Of a stretch of 26,753 nt of DNA, positions 15,664 through 23,063 are shown piece after piece (position 1 is the first letter of the stretch; each line of letters starts with the position of its first letter). The notes beneath the pieces were generated by a model that was not told where the DNA came from, searched no databases, and saw nothing but the letters and a program-made list of their open reading frames with translations. This DNA comes from JBFXDI01 sp050181295. Its GTDB lineage: Bacteria > Pseudomonadota > Alphaproteobacteria > Rhizobiales > Aestuariivirgaceae. The translations under genes were made by a program, and so were the position numbers. The stretch lies in NCBI GenBank assembly GCA_050181295.1, contig JBFXDI010000049.1, positions 1 through 26,753 of the forward strand, written 5' to 3'.

Positions 15664-16480
15664 GCGCTACGACCTGCCGCTGCCGGCGTGGATGTTCCGC
15701 GGCTTTGCGCTGGTCATGCTCGCGTTGCTGGTTGCCCCGGCGCTCATCGTGGTGCCCGTATCCTTTTCGTCCGGATCCATTATCGGTTTTTCCTTTCCGG
15801 GATACTCCACGCGCTGGTATTCGGAGGTGATGACGGCGCCGGTCTGGCAGGCGGGCATCGCCAACAGCCTGGTGATCGGCTGTTCCGCGGCAGCATTGTC
15901 GACCGTCATCGGAACGCTTGGAGCCTTGGGGATCAGACGGCTCGTTCCTCGTCTCCGGATTCCGATGCTCGTCCTGGCTCTCTTTCCCCTCATGGTCCCG
16001 ATCATCATCATCGCGCTCGGCGGATATCTTGCCATGGTGAAAGTCGGCCTCAACAACACCTACTGGGCCGCTATCATCCTGCACGCGATGCTTGGCCTGC
16101 CGTTTGTCGCGATCAGCGTGCTTTCCGCGCTTGAGGGTTTCGACCAGAACCTGTGGCGCGCCGCCGCCTCGCTCGGGGCTCGGCCGACCACGGCCTTCCG
16201 GCGTGTCATGCTGCCGATCATCCTGCCCGGCGTCGTGACCGGCGCCGTCTTTGCCTTCGCGATCTCGCTCGACGAGGTGGTTGTCGCGTCCTTCGTCACC
16301 GCGCCGGCGCAAAAGACGATTCCTCTGGTCATGTTCTCGGGCATCAAGGAAAATACTGGCCCCATAGTCACCGCTGCGGCGACTCTTCTGCTGGCTCTCT
16401 CGATCCTTTTCCTCGGCGCGATCGAGCTTTTGCGGCGCCGGAGCGAAAAATTGAGCGCCCGCCCGGTGGGAAAAACGTAA
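15656..16480 (+). CDS. ABC transporter permease, PotC-like
   Basis: A 274-residue inner-membrane permease with six hydrophobic segments, starting with RGFALVMLALLVAPALIVVP. The EAA loop reads RAAASLGARPTTAFRRVMLP, matching the upstream permease closely in pattern. The ATG is within the last codons of that gene (ATGGCTGA overlap), so the two are coupled. Together they form the channel of the second importer. No ATPase gene follows; after 17 nt the GntR regulator begins. Confidence 0.92.
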   Translation: MAERYDLPLPAWMFRGFALVMLALLVAPALIVVPVSFSSGSIIGFSFPGYSTRWYSEVMTAPVWQAGIANSLVIGCSAAALSTVIGTLGALGIRRLVPRLRIPMLVLALFPLMVPIIIIALGGYLAMVKVGLNNTYWAAIILHAMLGLPFVAISVLSALEGFDQNLWRAAASLGARPTTAFRRVMLPIILPGVVTGAVFAFAISLDEVVVASFVTAPAQKTIPLVMFSGIKENTGPIVTAAATLLLALSILFLGAIELLRRRSEKLSARPVGKT

Positions 16481-16497
16481 CGGAGCGCCTGAAGGCG

Positions 16498-17208
16498 ATG
16501 GCGGATACCCCGTTTGCAGTTGGAGACGAACCGACCGATCTCATTTCGCCGGTCCGCAAGGGTGGACGCACCCGCATCAATTCCATCTACCAGTGCTTGC
16601 GCGACCGCATCTGTTTCTTCGAATACCCTCCGAACACCGTGCTTCGGGAAGCTTCGCTGGCGCAGGAGTTCGGCGTCAGCCGGACGCCGATCCGCCAGAT
16701 CCTCCAGATGCTGGAATCGGAGCGTCTGGTGGAGATCCGTGATGGCGTCGGCACGATCGTGACCGGGGTCGACTTCCGGAGGCTCCGGGACGTCTATGAC
16801 CTGAGGCTTCGGCTCACGGAGCTGATTGGCGACTTCGGCAGCAAGCAAAGGGCGAGGGAAGCGGCATCGGAAATCGAGGAGCTGATCGAACGCACCGAGC
16901 ACCTCAAGAGGGAACCTGATCTCAGGGCGTTTTGGGCGGTCGAAAGTGACCGTCACCGGCTGATCAACAGCCTCATCGCCAACGAGCCGCTCAGGGAGAT
17001 CCACGACAGCCTCTACATACAGACATCCCGTGTCTGGTACGACATCGTGGAGAGCGTGTGGTCAGATGCACTGGAGGCGCTCTCGGCGGAGTTGCGGGAG
17101 CTGCAGCGCGCGCTGAACGTCGGGGACCTGCCCTCCATAGGGTTCGCGAGCCGCAACTACATCGCCTACGCCATGACGCGGCTGTCGCGACATTTCGACC
17201 CCGCCTGA
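16498..17208 (+). CDS. GntR family regulator, FCD-type with altered ligand residues
   Basis: A 236-residue regulator. The winged helix (about 24-90) has ASLAQEFGVSRTPIRQILQMLESERLVEI and a wing RDGVGTIV. The C-terminal helical domain is of FCD type, but the metal-site pattern is incomplete: ESDRHRLINS keeps an Asp and His, while the later His positions are replaced in the ELRELQRALNVGD and RNYIAYAM segments. The frame is open far upstream inside the permease gene; ATG 16498 is the first sensible start, with GAAGG close before it. Being the last gene of the plus-strand run, it probably regulates the amidase and transporter genes, and the GTATAC repeats at 11516-11552 and 13220 are candidate targets. 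Confidence 0.85.
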   Translation: MADTPFAVGDEPTDLISPVRKGGRTRINSIYQCLRDRICFFEYPPNTVLREASLAQEFGVSRTPIRQILQMLESERLVEIRDGVGTIVTGVDFRRLRDVYDLRLRLTELIGDFGSKQRAREAASEIEELIERTEHLKREPDLRAFWAVESDRHRLINSLIANEPLREIHDSLYIQTSRVWYDIVESVWSDALEALSAELRELQRALNVGDLPSIGFASRNYIAYAMTRLSRHFDPA

Positions 17209-17222
17209 GAGATCACGGTCGG

Positions 17223-17537
17223 TCAGCCTCCCGGCCGCTTGATGTGTGCCCGGATGGCGGAACGGGTATCGTCGACCCACCCGAAGCGGCGCGCATAATC
17301 TTTCATTGCCGAAAAGCTTGCGAGCCACTCGGCGTCCTTGTCCCGCCCGGCGAGCTTTATAAGAGCCGGCTCGCTGATCCATGCCACGCCGTCGCCTTCC
17401 ATCTCGCCGAGCCCCGAGAGCGCAGCGGCGACCCGCGCCGCCGTCGTCTGTGGGTTTTCGACCAGAATTTCGAAGCGACGGAAGTCGTCCGTGCCTGTGA
17501 GGTTTGCCTTGCCGTGATTGTCGATGACGATGATCAT
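17223..17537 (-). CDS. Small hypothetical protein downstream of the TMADH-like gene
   Basis: A 104-residue soluble protein starting at ATG 17537 and beginning MIIVIDNHGKANLTGTDDF. It has a compact alpha/beta look: an N-terminal strand, a middle helix rich in alanine (TTAARVAAALSG), and a C-terminal helix containing SAMKDYARRFGWVDD. No cofactor motif, signal peptide or membrane segment is visible. It lies 69 nt after the flavoprotein stop on the same strand, with only 14 nt to the convergent GntR gene. Codon use fits a real gene. I cannot name the family; linkage suggests a helper protein of the flavoprotein. Confidence 0.65.
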   Translation of the reverse strand: MIIVIDNHGKANLTGTDDFRRFEILVENPQTTAARVAAALSGLGEMEGDGVAWISEPALIKLAGRDKDAEWLASFSAMKDYARRFGWVDDTRSAIRAHIKRPGG

Positions 17538-17606
17538 GGGGTCACGCCGCGTGACGCGGTCTCTCCAAGTGGGTTAGGTCGCCGGACAGAGTACTCCTCC
17601 ACTGCC

Positions 17607-19637
17607 TCAAATGGCCATGGCCGCGCGTCGTCCCTCGTAGCAGGCCTCGAAGAGGCTGCGCGGCGAGGCCGCATCGCCGACGATGGAAACATCCATCGAC
17701 AGGTCTTCGGGGGTTTCGGCAAGGCCAGGCGTGGAGCGGCGGCTGCCGGCGAGCACCACGATGCCGACGTCCCGCACCTCGCGCTCCTCGTTGGTGAAGA
17801 TGTTGAAGAGCGTGACGGTCCTCTCGCCGATCTCCTTGATGTAGGTGTTGGGCGTCAGGACGACGCCCGCTGCGTAGAGACGGGTTAGTACATAGGCGAA
17901 CTGTCCATTGGGCTGCAGGCGGGGCGCGACCATCTGCCAGCGCGTGACGAGTTCCACGCCGGCTGCCTCTTCCGCCAGCATCTCGGCGATCCCCGCTGCT
18001 GCCGCCTGCCCATCCTCGTCCAGCAGCACGGCGCGGCCTTCGACTTGAGGTCGCTCATCGAGGAAGCGCTCGGGCGTATAGACGTGCGGCAAGTTCCATC
18101 CCGGAATCGGGGTGGAGAGGAAGCCCGTCGATCCTGTCGGCTCGAAGCGCGCGCCGGTGGCGACGATCGTCGCGTCGGCGCCCAGCGCCTCGATGTCGGC
18201 GACCGTCGGCTCCTGCCCGAGGCGGATGTCCACCTGCAGCTCGGCGAGACGCGCGGAAAACCAATCCGTGGCCCAGGCGTAGGATTCGCGCCCCGGCAAT
18301 GCCGCAAGCTGTCGAAGGGCACCGCCGAGCTCCGCCTCGCGTTCGAAGAGGGTGACCCGGTGCCCCCTCATCGCGGCGACGCGCGCCGCTTCGAGGCCGG
18401 CTGGCCCGCCGCCAACCACCACGACGCGCCGGCCCTTGAGCGCCTTGAGATCGGCCTTCATGCCCCAGGTTGCTTCGCGACCTGTGGCGGGATTGATGAC
18501 GCAGTTGACGCCCGACAGGATGCCTTCGAGGCAGTGGTTGCAGGCGATGCAGCGGCGGCTCATGTCCGCCCGGCCCTCGCGCGCATTGCGGGCGAATTCA
18601 GGCTCGGCGATATAGGTCCGCGCCGCCCCGACCATGTCCATGATACCTTCCGTCACGAGCCGCTCCGCCTCTGCCGGCTCCGTCATGCGGCCCGGGCAGC
18701 CGAGGAGCGCCGCATGGCGGATGGCCGGCCTCAAGGCGGCGATGAAGTCCTCGGCCGGCAGCGTCGGCACGAAGGAGGGCGCGATCATCAGGGGCGCGGT
18801 GTGCATGGTGCCGATATCGAGATCGAAGAAGTCGAGGAGCCGGGCCTCATCCAGCCGCTCGGCGACCTCTCCGAGCTCGTCGCTGCCGAGGCCCCCTGGC
18901 AGCAGCTCGTCGGTGTTGAGGCGGATCCCGATCGCGAAGTCGGCACCCGCGGCCTCGCGCGTCTCCTCGAGGATCTCCCTCAGGAACCGCATGCGGCCGC
19001 TGGCGTCGCCGCCATAGGCGTCCGTGCGCTTGTTGTAGAAGGGCGAGAGGAATTGCTCGACCAGCGCGCTGTGAGCGGCCTGGATCTCGACGCCGTCATA
19101 GCCCGCCGCCCTGGCGTTCCTGGCGGACCTCGCAAAGCCGGCGACGACGTCGCGGATCTCCATGACGCTCATGGCGCGGGGCACGGCATTCGACTCCACG
19201 GCTGGCGTGGAGGAGGGCGCGAGCAGGGGCTTGCGCGGGCCTCCGCGCTCCCAGCGCGGATCGGCATGATGGCCGCCGTGCCAGAGCTGCATGAAAAGCT
19301 TGGTGCCGTGCGCATGCACCGCCTCGGCGATGCGTGCGAAGTGCGGCACGGTCGCCTGGTCGAAGGCGGCGGCGACAGTCGCCGTCTGGTAGCCGAAGGC
19401 CGACCCTTCGGAGCTCGGATGAACGACGGTGGACTCCTGGATGATGAGACCGAGTCCGCCGGCCGCCCGCTCCGCATAGTAGTGGACGTGCCGGTCCGAC
19501 GGCAGGCAGAACCCGGGACGGTTGGGGTCGGGAACCGCATAGCCGAGGCCGTGCGCCGTCATGTAGAGCCGGTTCGCGACCTCCACGGGGCCGACGCGCA
19601 GCGGCTCGAAGAGGCGCGGATAGTGCGGATTGCTCAA
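17607..19637 (-). CDS. TMADH/dienoyl-CoA-reductase-type iron-sulfur flavoprotein
   Basis: A 676-residue protein of three parts. An FMN-binding old-yellow-enzyme barrel (1-350) is followed by a 4Fe-4S motif C363-x2-C366-x2-C369-x9-C379, then a dinucleotide-binding domain with GGGPAG (409-414) and a C-terminal FAD/ADP-like fold with VGDA. The CxxCxxC spacing is that of trimethylamine dehydrogenase rather than 2,4-dienoyl-CoA reductase. However, residue 30, where TMADH has its flavin-linking Cys, is Gly (TAHGLG). In AAHSALVEQFLSP the His (H189) is kept, but the Tyr of the usual HSYL/HGYL motif is Ala. It is likely an N-methyl-amine or related dehydrogenase, or an enoate reductase of altered chemistry. 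The start is TTG overlapping the SRPBCC stop (TTGA); the family N-terminus requires it. Confidence 0.85.
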   Translation of the reverse strand: MSNPHYPRLFEPLRVGPVEVANRLYMTAHGLGYAVPDPNRPGFCLPSDRHVHYYAERAAGGLGLIIQESTVVHPSSEGSAFGYQTATVAAAFDQATVPHFARIAEAVHAHGTKLFMQLWHGGHHADPRWERGGPRKPLLAPSSTPAVESNAVPRAMSVMEIRDVVAGFARSARNARAAGYDGVEIQAAHSALVEQFLSPFYNKRTDAYGGDASGRMRFLREILEETREAAGADFAIGIRLNTDELLPGGLGSDELGEVAERLDEARLLDFFDLDIGTMHTAPLMIAPSFVPTLPAEDFIAALRPAIRHAALLGCPGRMTEPAEAERLVTEGIMDMVGAARTYIAEPEFARNAREGRADMSRRCIACNHCLEGILSGVNCVINPATGREATWGMKADLKALKGRRVVVVGGGPAGLEAARVAAMRGHRVTLFEREAELGGALRQLAALPGRESYAWATDWFSARLAELQVDIRLGQEPTVADIEALGADATIVATGARFEPTGSTGFLSTPIPGWNLPHVYTPERFLDERPQVEGRAVLLDEDGQAAAAGIAEMLAEEAAGVELVTRWQMVAPRLQPNGQFAYVLTRLYAAGVVLTPNTYIKEIGERTVTLFNIFTNEEREVRDVGIVVLAGSRRSTPGLAETPEDLSMDVSIVGDAASPRSLFEACYEGRRAAMAI

Positions 19638-20104
19638 GGACCTGCGCCCAGGGCCGCTGCCGGCGCCAGGCTTTCGGCCTCGAGCTTGCGGCGGAAATTG
19701 GCGATTGTCTGGTTTATGAGCTGGCGCTGCGTCGTGCGGACGATGAGGCTGACGAGGGCGGCGAGCTTGCCAGTCACCTGCGATTCGACCGCCACGCGGC
19801 AGCGGGTCAGCGCCGGCCCGAGCGCGGTGAGCTCCACAAGGCCCGAAAGCGCGACATTGCGGCCCTCGGCCCGGAAAGTCAGTCCGCTGGGCGGTGTCCG
19901 CGTCAGGATCTCGCCGCTCAGCGTCAGCGTCTGGGCGATCATCCCCGCCTTCACCTGGACCTTCCAGGTCGAGTGGTCCTCGTCGATGACGTCGACGTGC
20001 TGAACGCCCGCGATCACATAGCCGATCTCGCCCACGTCGCAGATGGACTGGTAGACGTTTGCCGCGCCCGCCTCGACGTCGAACTCCTCCTCGACTCGGA
20101 TCAT
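19634..20104 (-). CDS. SRPBCC (CoxG-like) family protein
   Basis: A 156-residue protein from ATG 20104, beginning MIRVEEEFDVEAGAANVYQS, a typical opening for the START/Bet v1-like SRPBCC fold, followed by VGEIGYVIAGVQHVD, a ligand-cavity strand pattern like that of CoxG proteins. The C-terminal helix (IANFRRKLEAES) closes the fold. The frame is open to a TTG at 20161, but that extension would run through the terminator hairpin and is rejected. Its stop overlaps the start of the flavoprotein gene, so the two are coupled. CoxG-like proteins serve in recruitment or assembly of partner oxidoreductases or bind hydrophobic ligands; here it may assist the flavoprotein. Confidence 0.8.
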   Translation of the reverse strand: MIRVEEEFDVEAGAANVYQSICDVGEIGYVIAGVQHVDVIDEDHSTWKVQVKAGMIAQTLTLSGEILTRTPPSGLTFRAEGRNVALSGLVELTALGPALTRCRVAVESQVTGKLAALVSLIVRTTQRQLINQTIANFRRKLEAESLAPAAALGAGP

Positions 20105-20129
20105 CGGTGTTTCACTTCCAAAGAAAAAG

Positions 20130-20159
20130 GAGGTTCCGCGGCCGGGATCGCGGAACCTC
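20130..20159 (-). terminator. Rho-independent terminator after the substrate-binding protein gene
   Basis: GAGGTTCCGCG (20130-20140) pairs perfectly with CGCGGAACCTC (20149-20159) across an 8-nt loop. Read on the minus strand, the 11-bp stem is followed by CTTTTTCTTT. It starts 6 nt after the binding-protein stop codon and lies upstream of the SRPBCC gene, so it should terminate or attenuate transcription between the transporter and the two enzyme genes. Confidence 0.8.
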
Positions 20160-20165
20160 AAGCTG

Positions 20166-21233
20166 TCACTGGCTCTCGATTTCCTTGTTCCACCGCTCGA
20201 CCCAGGCCGGCCTCTCCTGGGCGATCAGAGCGTGATCGATGGACATCATGTTGTCGCCCGAGCCTTCCGGCGAGGCGATGATGGCGGCCATGTCGGACGG
20301 CAGCTTCGCCTTCTTGTTGGCGGGCATCCAGCCGAGCTTCTGGGCCATCAGCTCCTGCGCCTCGGTGCCGATGAAATAATTGATGAACTTCTCGGCCATG
20401 TCGGCATTCTTGGTGTTCTTGACGACGCTGATGGTCGTCTGGATGGCCGTCGTGCCCTCCTTCGGGAATACGAACTTCAGTGGAAAGCTGGTGCGCTGGA
20501 CGTAAGAGTAGGTCTCGCTGTCCGTCCACACGCCGGCCCAGGCCTCCTCCTGTTGGAAGAACGGCGTCACGTCCGCCGTCGTGTCGAAGGTGAAGATGTT
20601 GGGCCGGATCTTCTTCATCTCGGCGAAGCCTGGATCGATGTTCTTCTCGTCGCCGCCGTTGGCGCGCGCCAGGATGGAGAGCAGGATCGGCGTGTAGCTG
20701 ATCGAGATCGAGTTCACGACCACGTGGCCCTTGAGCTCCGGCCGCGCGAGGTCGCTCCAGCTTTCGGGCGTAGGGATGTTCTTCTGCTTGTAGATCTCGG
20801 GATTGAAGGCGATTCCGAGCCGGAAGAGGCCCCAGCCCACGCCGATGTGATCCTTGAAAACCGAAACCTCCTGCATGTCGGCGAGGTTCGGCAACTTCGC
20901 GGGATCGGTGGGCTGCACGAGGTCCATGCCCTTGGCCTGCACAAGCGGGCCGTCGTCGATACAGGCAAGGTCGATCTGCGGATCATCCTTCTGGGCCTGC
21001 AGCTTGGCGATGGTGCCGGGCGAGTTGCCGGTGAGGTAGGTGATCTTGGCGTCGAACTGCTTTTCGAAGCGCGGAATGATCTCGTCGCGGATGAAGGTTT
21101 CCGGCGCGCCCGGATAACAGGCAAGCACGAGGTTTGTGGCGGCCTGGACGCTGCCGCTCGCGAAAAGCGCGAGGGCGGCTGTCGTCAGAAGGCCGGCAGA
21201 TAACGTCCGCAAGACCGACAAAGGCTTTCTCAT
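20166..21233 (-). CDS. ABC transporter substrate-binding protein of the third transporter
   Basis: A 355-residue periplasmic binding protein. ATG 21233 is chosen because GGAGG lies 5-6 nt upstream and the signal peptide follows (MRKPLSVLRTLSAGLLTTAA, cleavage after SGSVQA). The mature protein starts ATNLVLACYPGAPETFI, closer to the iron/thiamine/2-aminoethylphosphonate group of binding proteins than to PotD, with EEAWAGVWTDSETYSY later in the ligand region. The ligand is not identified. It is the last transporter gene of the minus-strand operon and is followed by a strong terminator. A 70-nt gap separates it from the permease, leaving room for separate translation. Confidence 0.92.
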   Translation of the reverse strand: MRKPLSVLRTLSAGLLTTAALALFASGSVQAATNLVLACYPGAPETFIRDEIIPRFEKQFDAKITYLTGNSPGTIAKLQAQKDDPQIDLACIDDGPLVQAKGMDLVQPTDPAKLPNLADMQEVSVFKDHIGVGWGLFRLGIAFNPEIYKQKNIPTPESWSDLARPELKGHVVVNSISISYTPILLSILARANGGDEKNIDPGFAEMKKIRPNIFTFDTTADVTPFFQQEEAWAGVWTDSETYSYVQRTSFPLKFVFPKEGTTAIQTTISVVKNTKNADMAEKFINYFIGTEAQELMAQKLGWMPANKKAKLPSDMAAIIASPEGSGDNMMSIDHALIAQERPAWVERWNKEIESQ

Positions 21234-21303
21234 GACTCCCTCCACTGTCGCCGCTTGTGAAAACGGGACGCCGGCTGACGGCATCCGTGCGGGCGCGCGG
21301 CGA

Positions 21304-22176
21304 TCACGACCCGACTCCCATTGCCTGCGCGGGCTGCGGCGCAGCCAGCGCCGTGCCCTGTTTCAGTATCCGCTCCGAGCGGACGAGCCACGCCATCGCG
21401 ACGAGCGTGAGCGCGGTCACGAGGACGAGCATCGAGGAAAGCGCGGTGAGCTGCGGATTGAGCGGCGAATAGCGCAGCGCGTCGAAGATGCGCACCGGCA
21501 GCGTCACCATGCCCGGCGTGTTGAGGAATATGGAGACCGCGGCATCGCCGAAGGACACGAGGAACGCCATGACCCAGCCTGCCGCGAGGCTCCAGGCCAT
21601 CAGCGGGAAGGTGACGGCGGTGAAGGTCCGGCGGGGAGAGGCCCCGAGGCTGCGTGCCGCCTCCTCGAGCGTCCTGTCGATGGACCTCAAGCCCGTTGCG
21701 ACGAGCACGACGGTATAAGGCGTGACGAGGACGAGGTGTCCGGCGAGCAGCCCGAGCGGCGAGGTGCCGAAGCCCATCCCCGTGTAGGACTGGAGTGCTG
21801 CGAAGCCGAGAACCGTTGCCGGCAGCATCATCGGGGAGACGACCAGCATCCAGAGCAGCACGTTGAGGCCCGAGCGGTGCCGCACCAGCGCAAGGCCCGC
21901 GAGCACGGCGATGATGACGGCGATGGTGGCGGAACCGGCGGCAATCGCGAGGCTGAGCAGGAAGGAGGAAAGCATCTCCGGCCGGTCGAACATCTGCCCG
22001 TACCAGCGCAGCGTCAGGCCCTTCGGCGGGAACACGACATATTGCGTCGTCGTGAGCGAGCCGATGGTGACTGCCACGATCGGCGCCAGCAGGAAGAGGA
22101 TCGCCACCGCCATGTAGGCCCGGTGCAGGAGCGCCGCCCTGGGACCGCCGAGAGTATCGGCTACCGCCTGCGCCAT
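21304..22176 (-). CDS. ABC transporter permease, PotC-like (third transporter)
   Basis: A 290-residue permease with six membrane segments, the first AYMAVAILFLLAPIVAVTIG. The coupling loop EAARSLGASPRRTFTAVTFP is a good EAA motif. Its ATG overlaps the stop of the upstream permease by one base (TGATG), so translation is coupled. A polar C-terminal tail (about 25 residues, rich in Ala/Pro/Gln) follows the last helix. It pairs with the neighbouring PotB-like permease and the ATPase at 23060-24139. Confidence 0.92.
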   Translation of the reverse strand: MAQAVADTLGGPRAALLHRAYMAVAILFLLAPIVAVTIGSLTTTQYVVFPPKGLTLRWYGQMFDRPEMLSSFLLSLAIAAGSATIAVIIAVLAGLALVRHRSGLNVLLWMLVVSPMMLPATVLGFAALQSYTGMGFGTSPLGLLAGHLVLVTPYTVVLVATGLRSIDRTLEEAARSLGASPRRTFTAVTFPLMAWSLAAGWVMAFLVSFGDAAVSIFLNTPGMVTLPVRIFDALRYSPLNPQLTALSSMLVLVTALTLVAMAWLVRSERILKQGTALAAPQPAQAMGVGS

Positions 22177-23063
22177 CAGGCGGCCTCCGTCCTGCGCAGG
22201 GCCAGGTTTGTCCGCAGTGTCTCAAGGCCTCTCGCCCCCGTCAGCACGCCGGTGGTCACGATCAGCAGGATCACCGACATTGCCGCCGCGAAGGGCCAGT
22301 TGAGAAGCGACATGCCCTGCTCGTAGATGAGCTCCGACATGACCTTCACCTGCGGTCCCGCGATGAGTGCGGGCACGGCATAGGCGCTCATGGAAAGGGA
22401 GAAGACGATCAGGCTGCCGGTCGCCACGCCCGCGAGACTTAGCGGCAGCACGATGCGCAGGAACGCGCCCGTTCCCGTGGCGCCGAGGCTGCGGGCCGCC
22501 AGCACCAGGTTCCAATCGAGGTTCTGGAGCGGCGCGGCGACCGCCAGCACCATGAACGGCACGAGCACATGCACAAGACCGATAGTGAGGGTGAACTCGC
22601 GATAGATGAGCTTGATGGGCTCGTCGCTGAGCCCGAGGGCCATGATGATCTCGTTGATGACGCCCTTCGAGCCGAGGAGGATGAGCCAGCCATAGGCGAC
22701 GACCACGGGGCTCGTGACCAGCGGGATCAGCAGGAAGATGAGCACCACCTGCCGCAACCAGCTGCGGCTGCGGGCGAGGAAGTAGCTGACCGGATAGCCT
22801 GCCACCGCGCAGATGACGGTGATGACCAGGCTGATCCGGATTGTCCTCCAGAGAACGCCCAGATAGTAGGAATCGGTGAGGAACTTCTCGTAGAAGCCGA
22901 AGTCGAAGGCGCTGATGGCGCCTTTCACGGGATCGAACCGGTCGAGGCTTCCGCGGAAGAGCTCCAGGACGGGCAGGGCGTAGATGACCGCATAGAGGAC
23001 GATCGGTGCGCCCGCCAGCACCAGCCATTGCCGGATGCTGCCACTACTCACCTGCGGACTCAT
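22176..23063 (-). CDS. ABC transporter permease, PotB-like (third transporter)
   Basis: A 295-residue permease starting at ATG 23063 (MSPQVSSGSIRQWLVLAGAP), which overlaps the ATPase stop as ATGA. The first helix is VLAGAPIVLYAVIYALPVLE, and five more follow. The EAA loop reads LAARSLGATGTGAFLRIVLP. A longer frame beginning at 23108 would need a start inside the ATPase gene and lacks support. It forms the channel with the PotC-like partner. Confidence 0.92.
   Translation of the reverse strand: MSPQVSSGSIRQWLVLAGAPIVLYAVIYALPVLELFRGSLDRFDPVKGAISAFDFGFYEKFLTDSYYLGVLWRTIRISLVITVICAVAGYPVSYFLARSRSWLRQVVLIFLLIPLVTSPVVVAYGWLILLGSKGVINEIIMALGLSDEPIKLIYREFTLTIGLVHVLVPFMVLAVAAPLQNLDWNLVLAARSLGATGTGAFLRIVLPLSLAGVATGSLIVFSLSMSAYAVPALIAGPQVKVMSELIYEQGMSLLNWPFAAAMSVILLIVTTGVLTGARGLETLRTNLALRRTEAA

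Noticed and set aside
16153..16497. N-terminal extension of the second GntR regulator
   Set aside because: The open stretch lies inside the permease gene in another frame and is Arg-rich shadow sequence; GntR homology begins after ATG 16498.
18045..20003. Long plus-strand open frame of 652 codons
   Set aside because: It is antisense to the TMADH-like gene, with low-complexity composition and no recognisable domain.
20105..20161. Longer SRPBCC protein starting at TTG 20161
   Set aside because: The extension runs through the terminator hairpin, and the family fold begins at ATG 20104.
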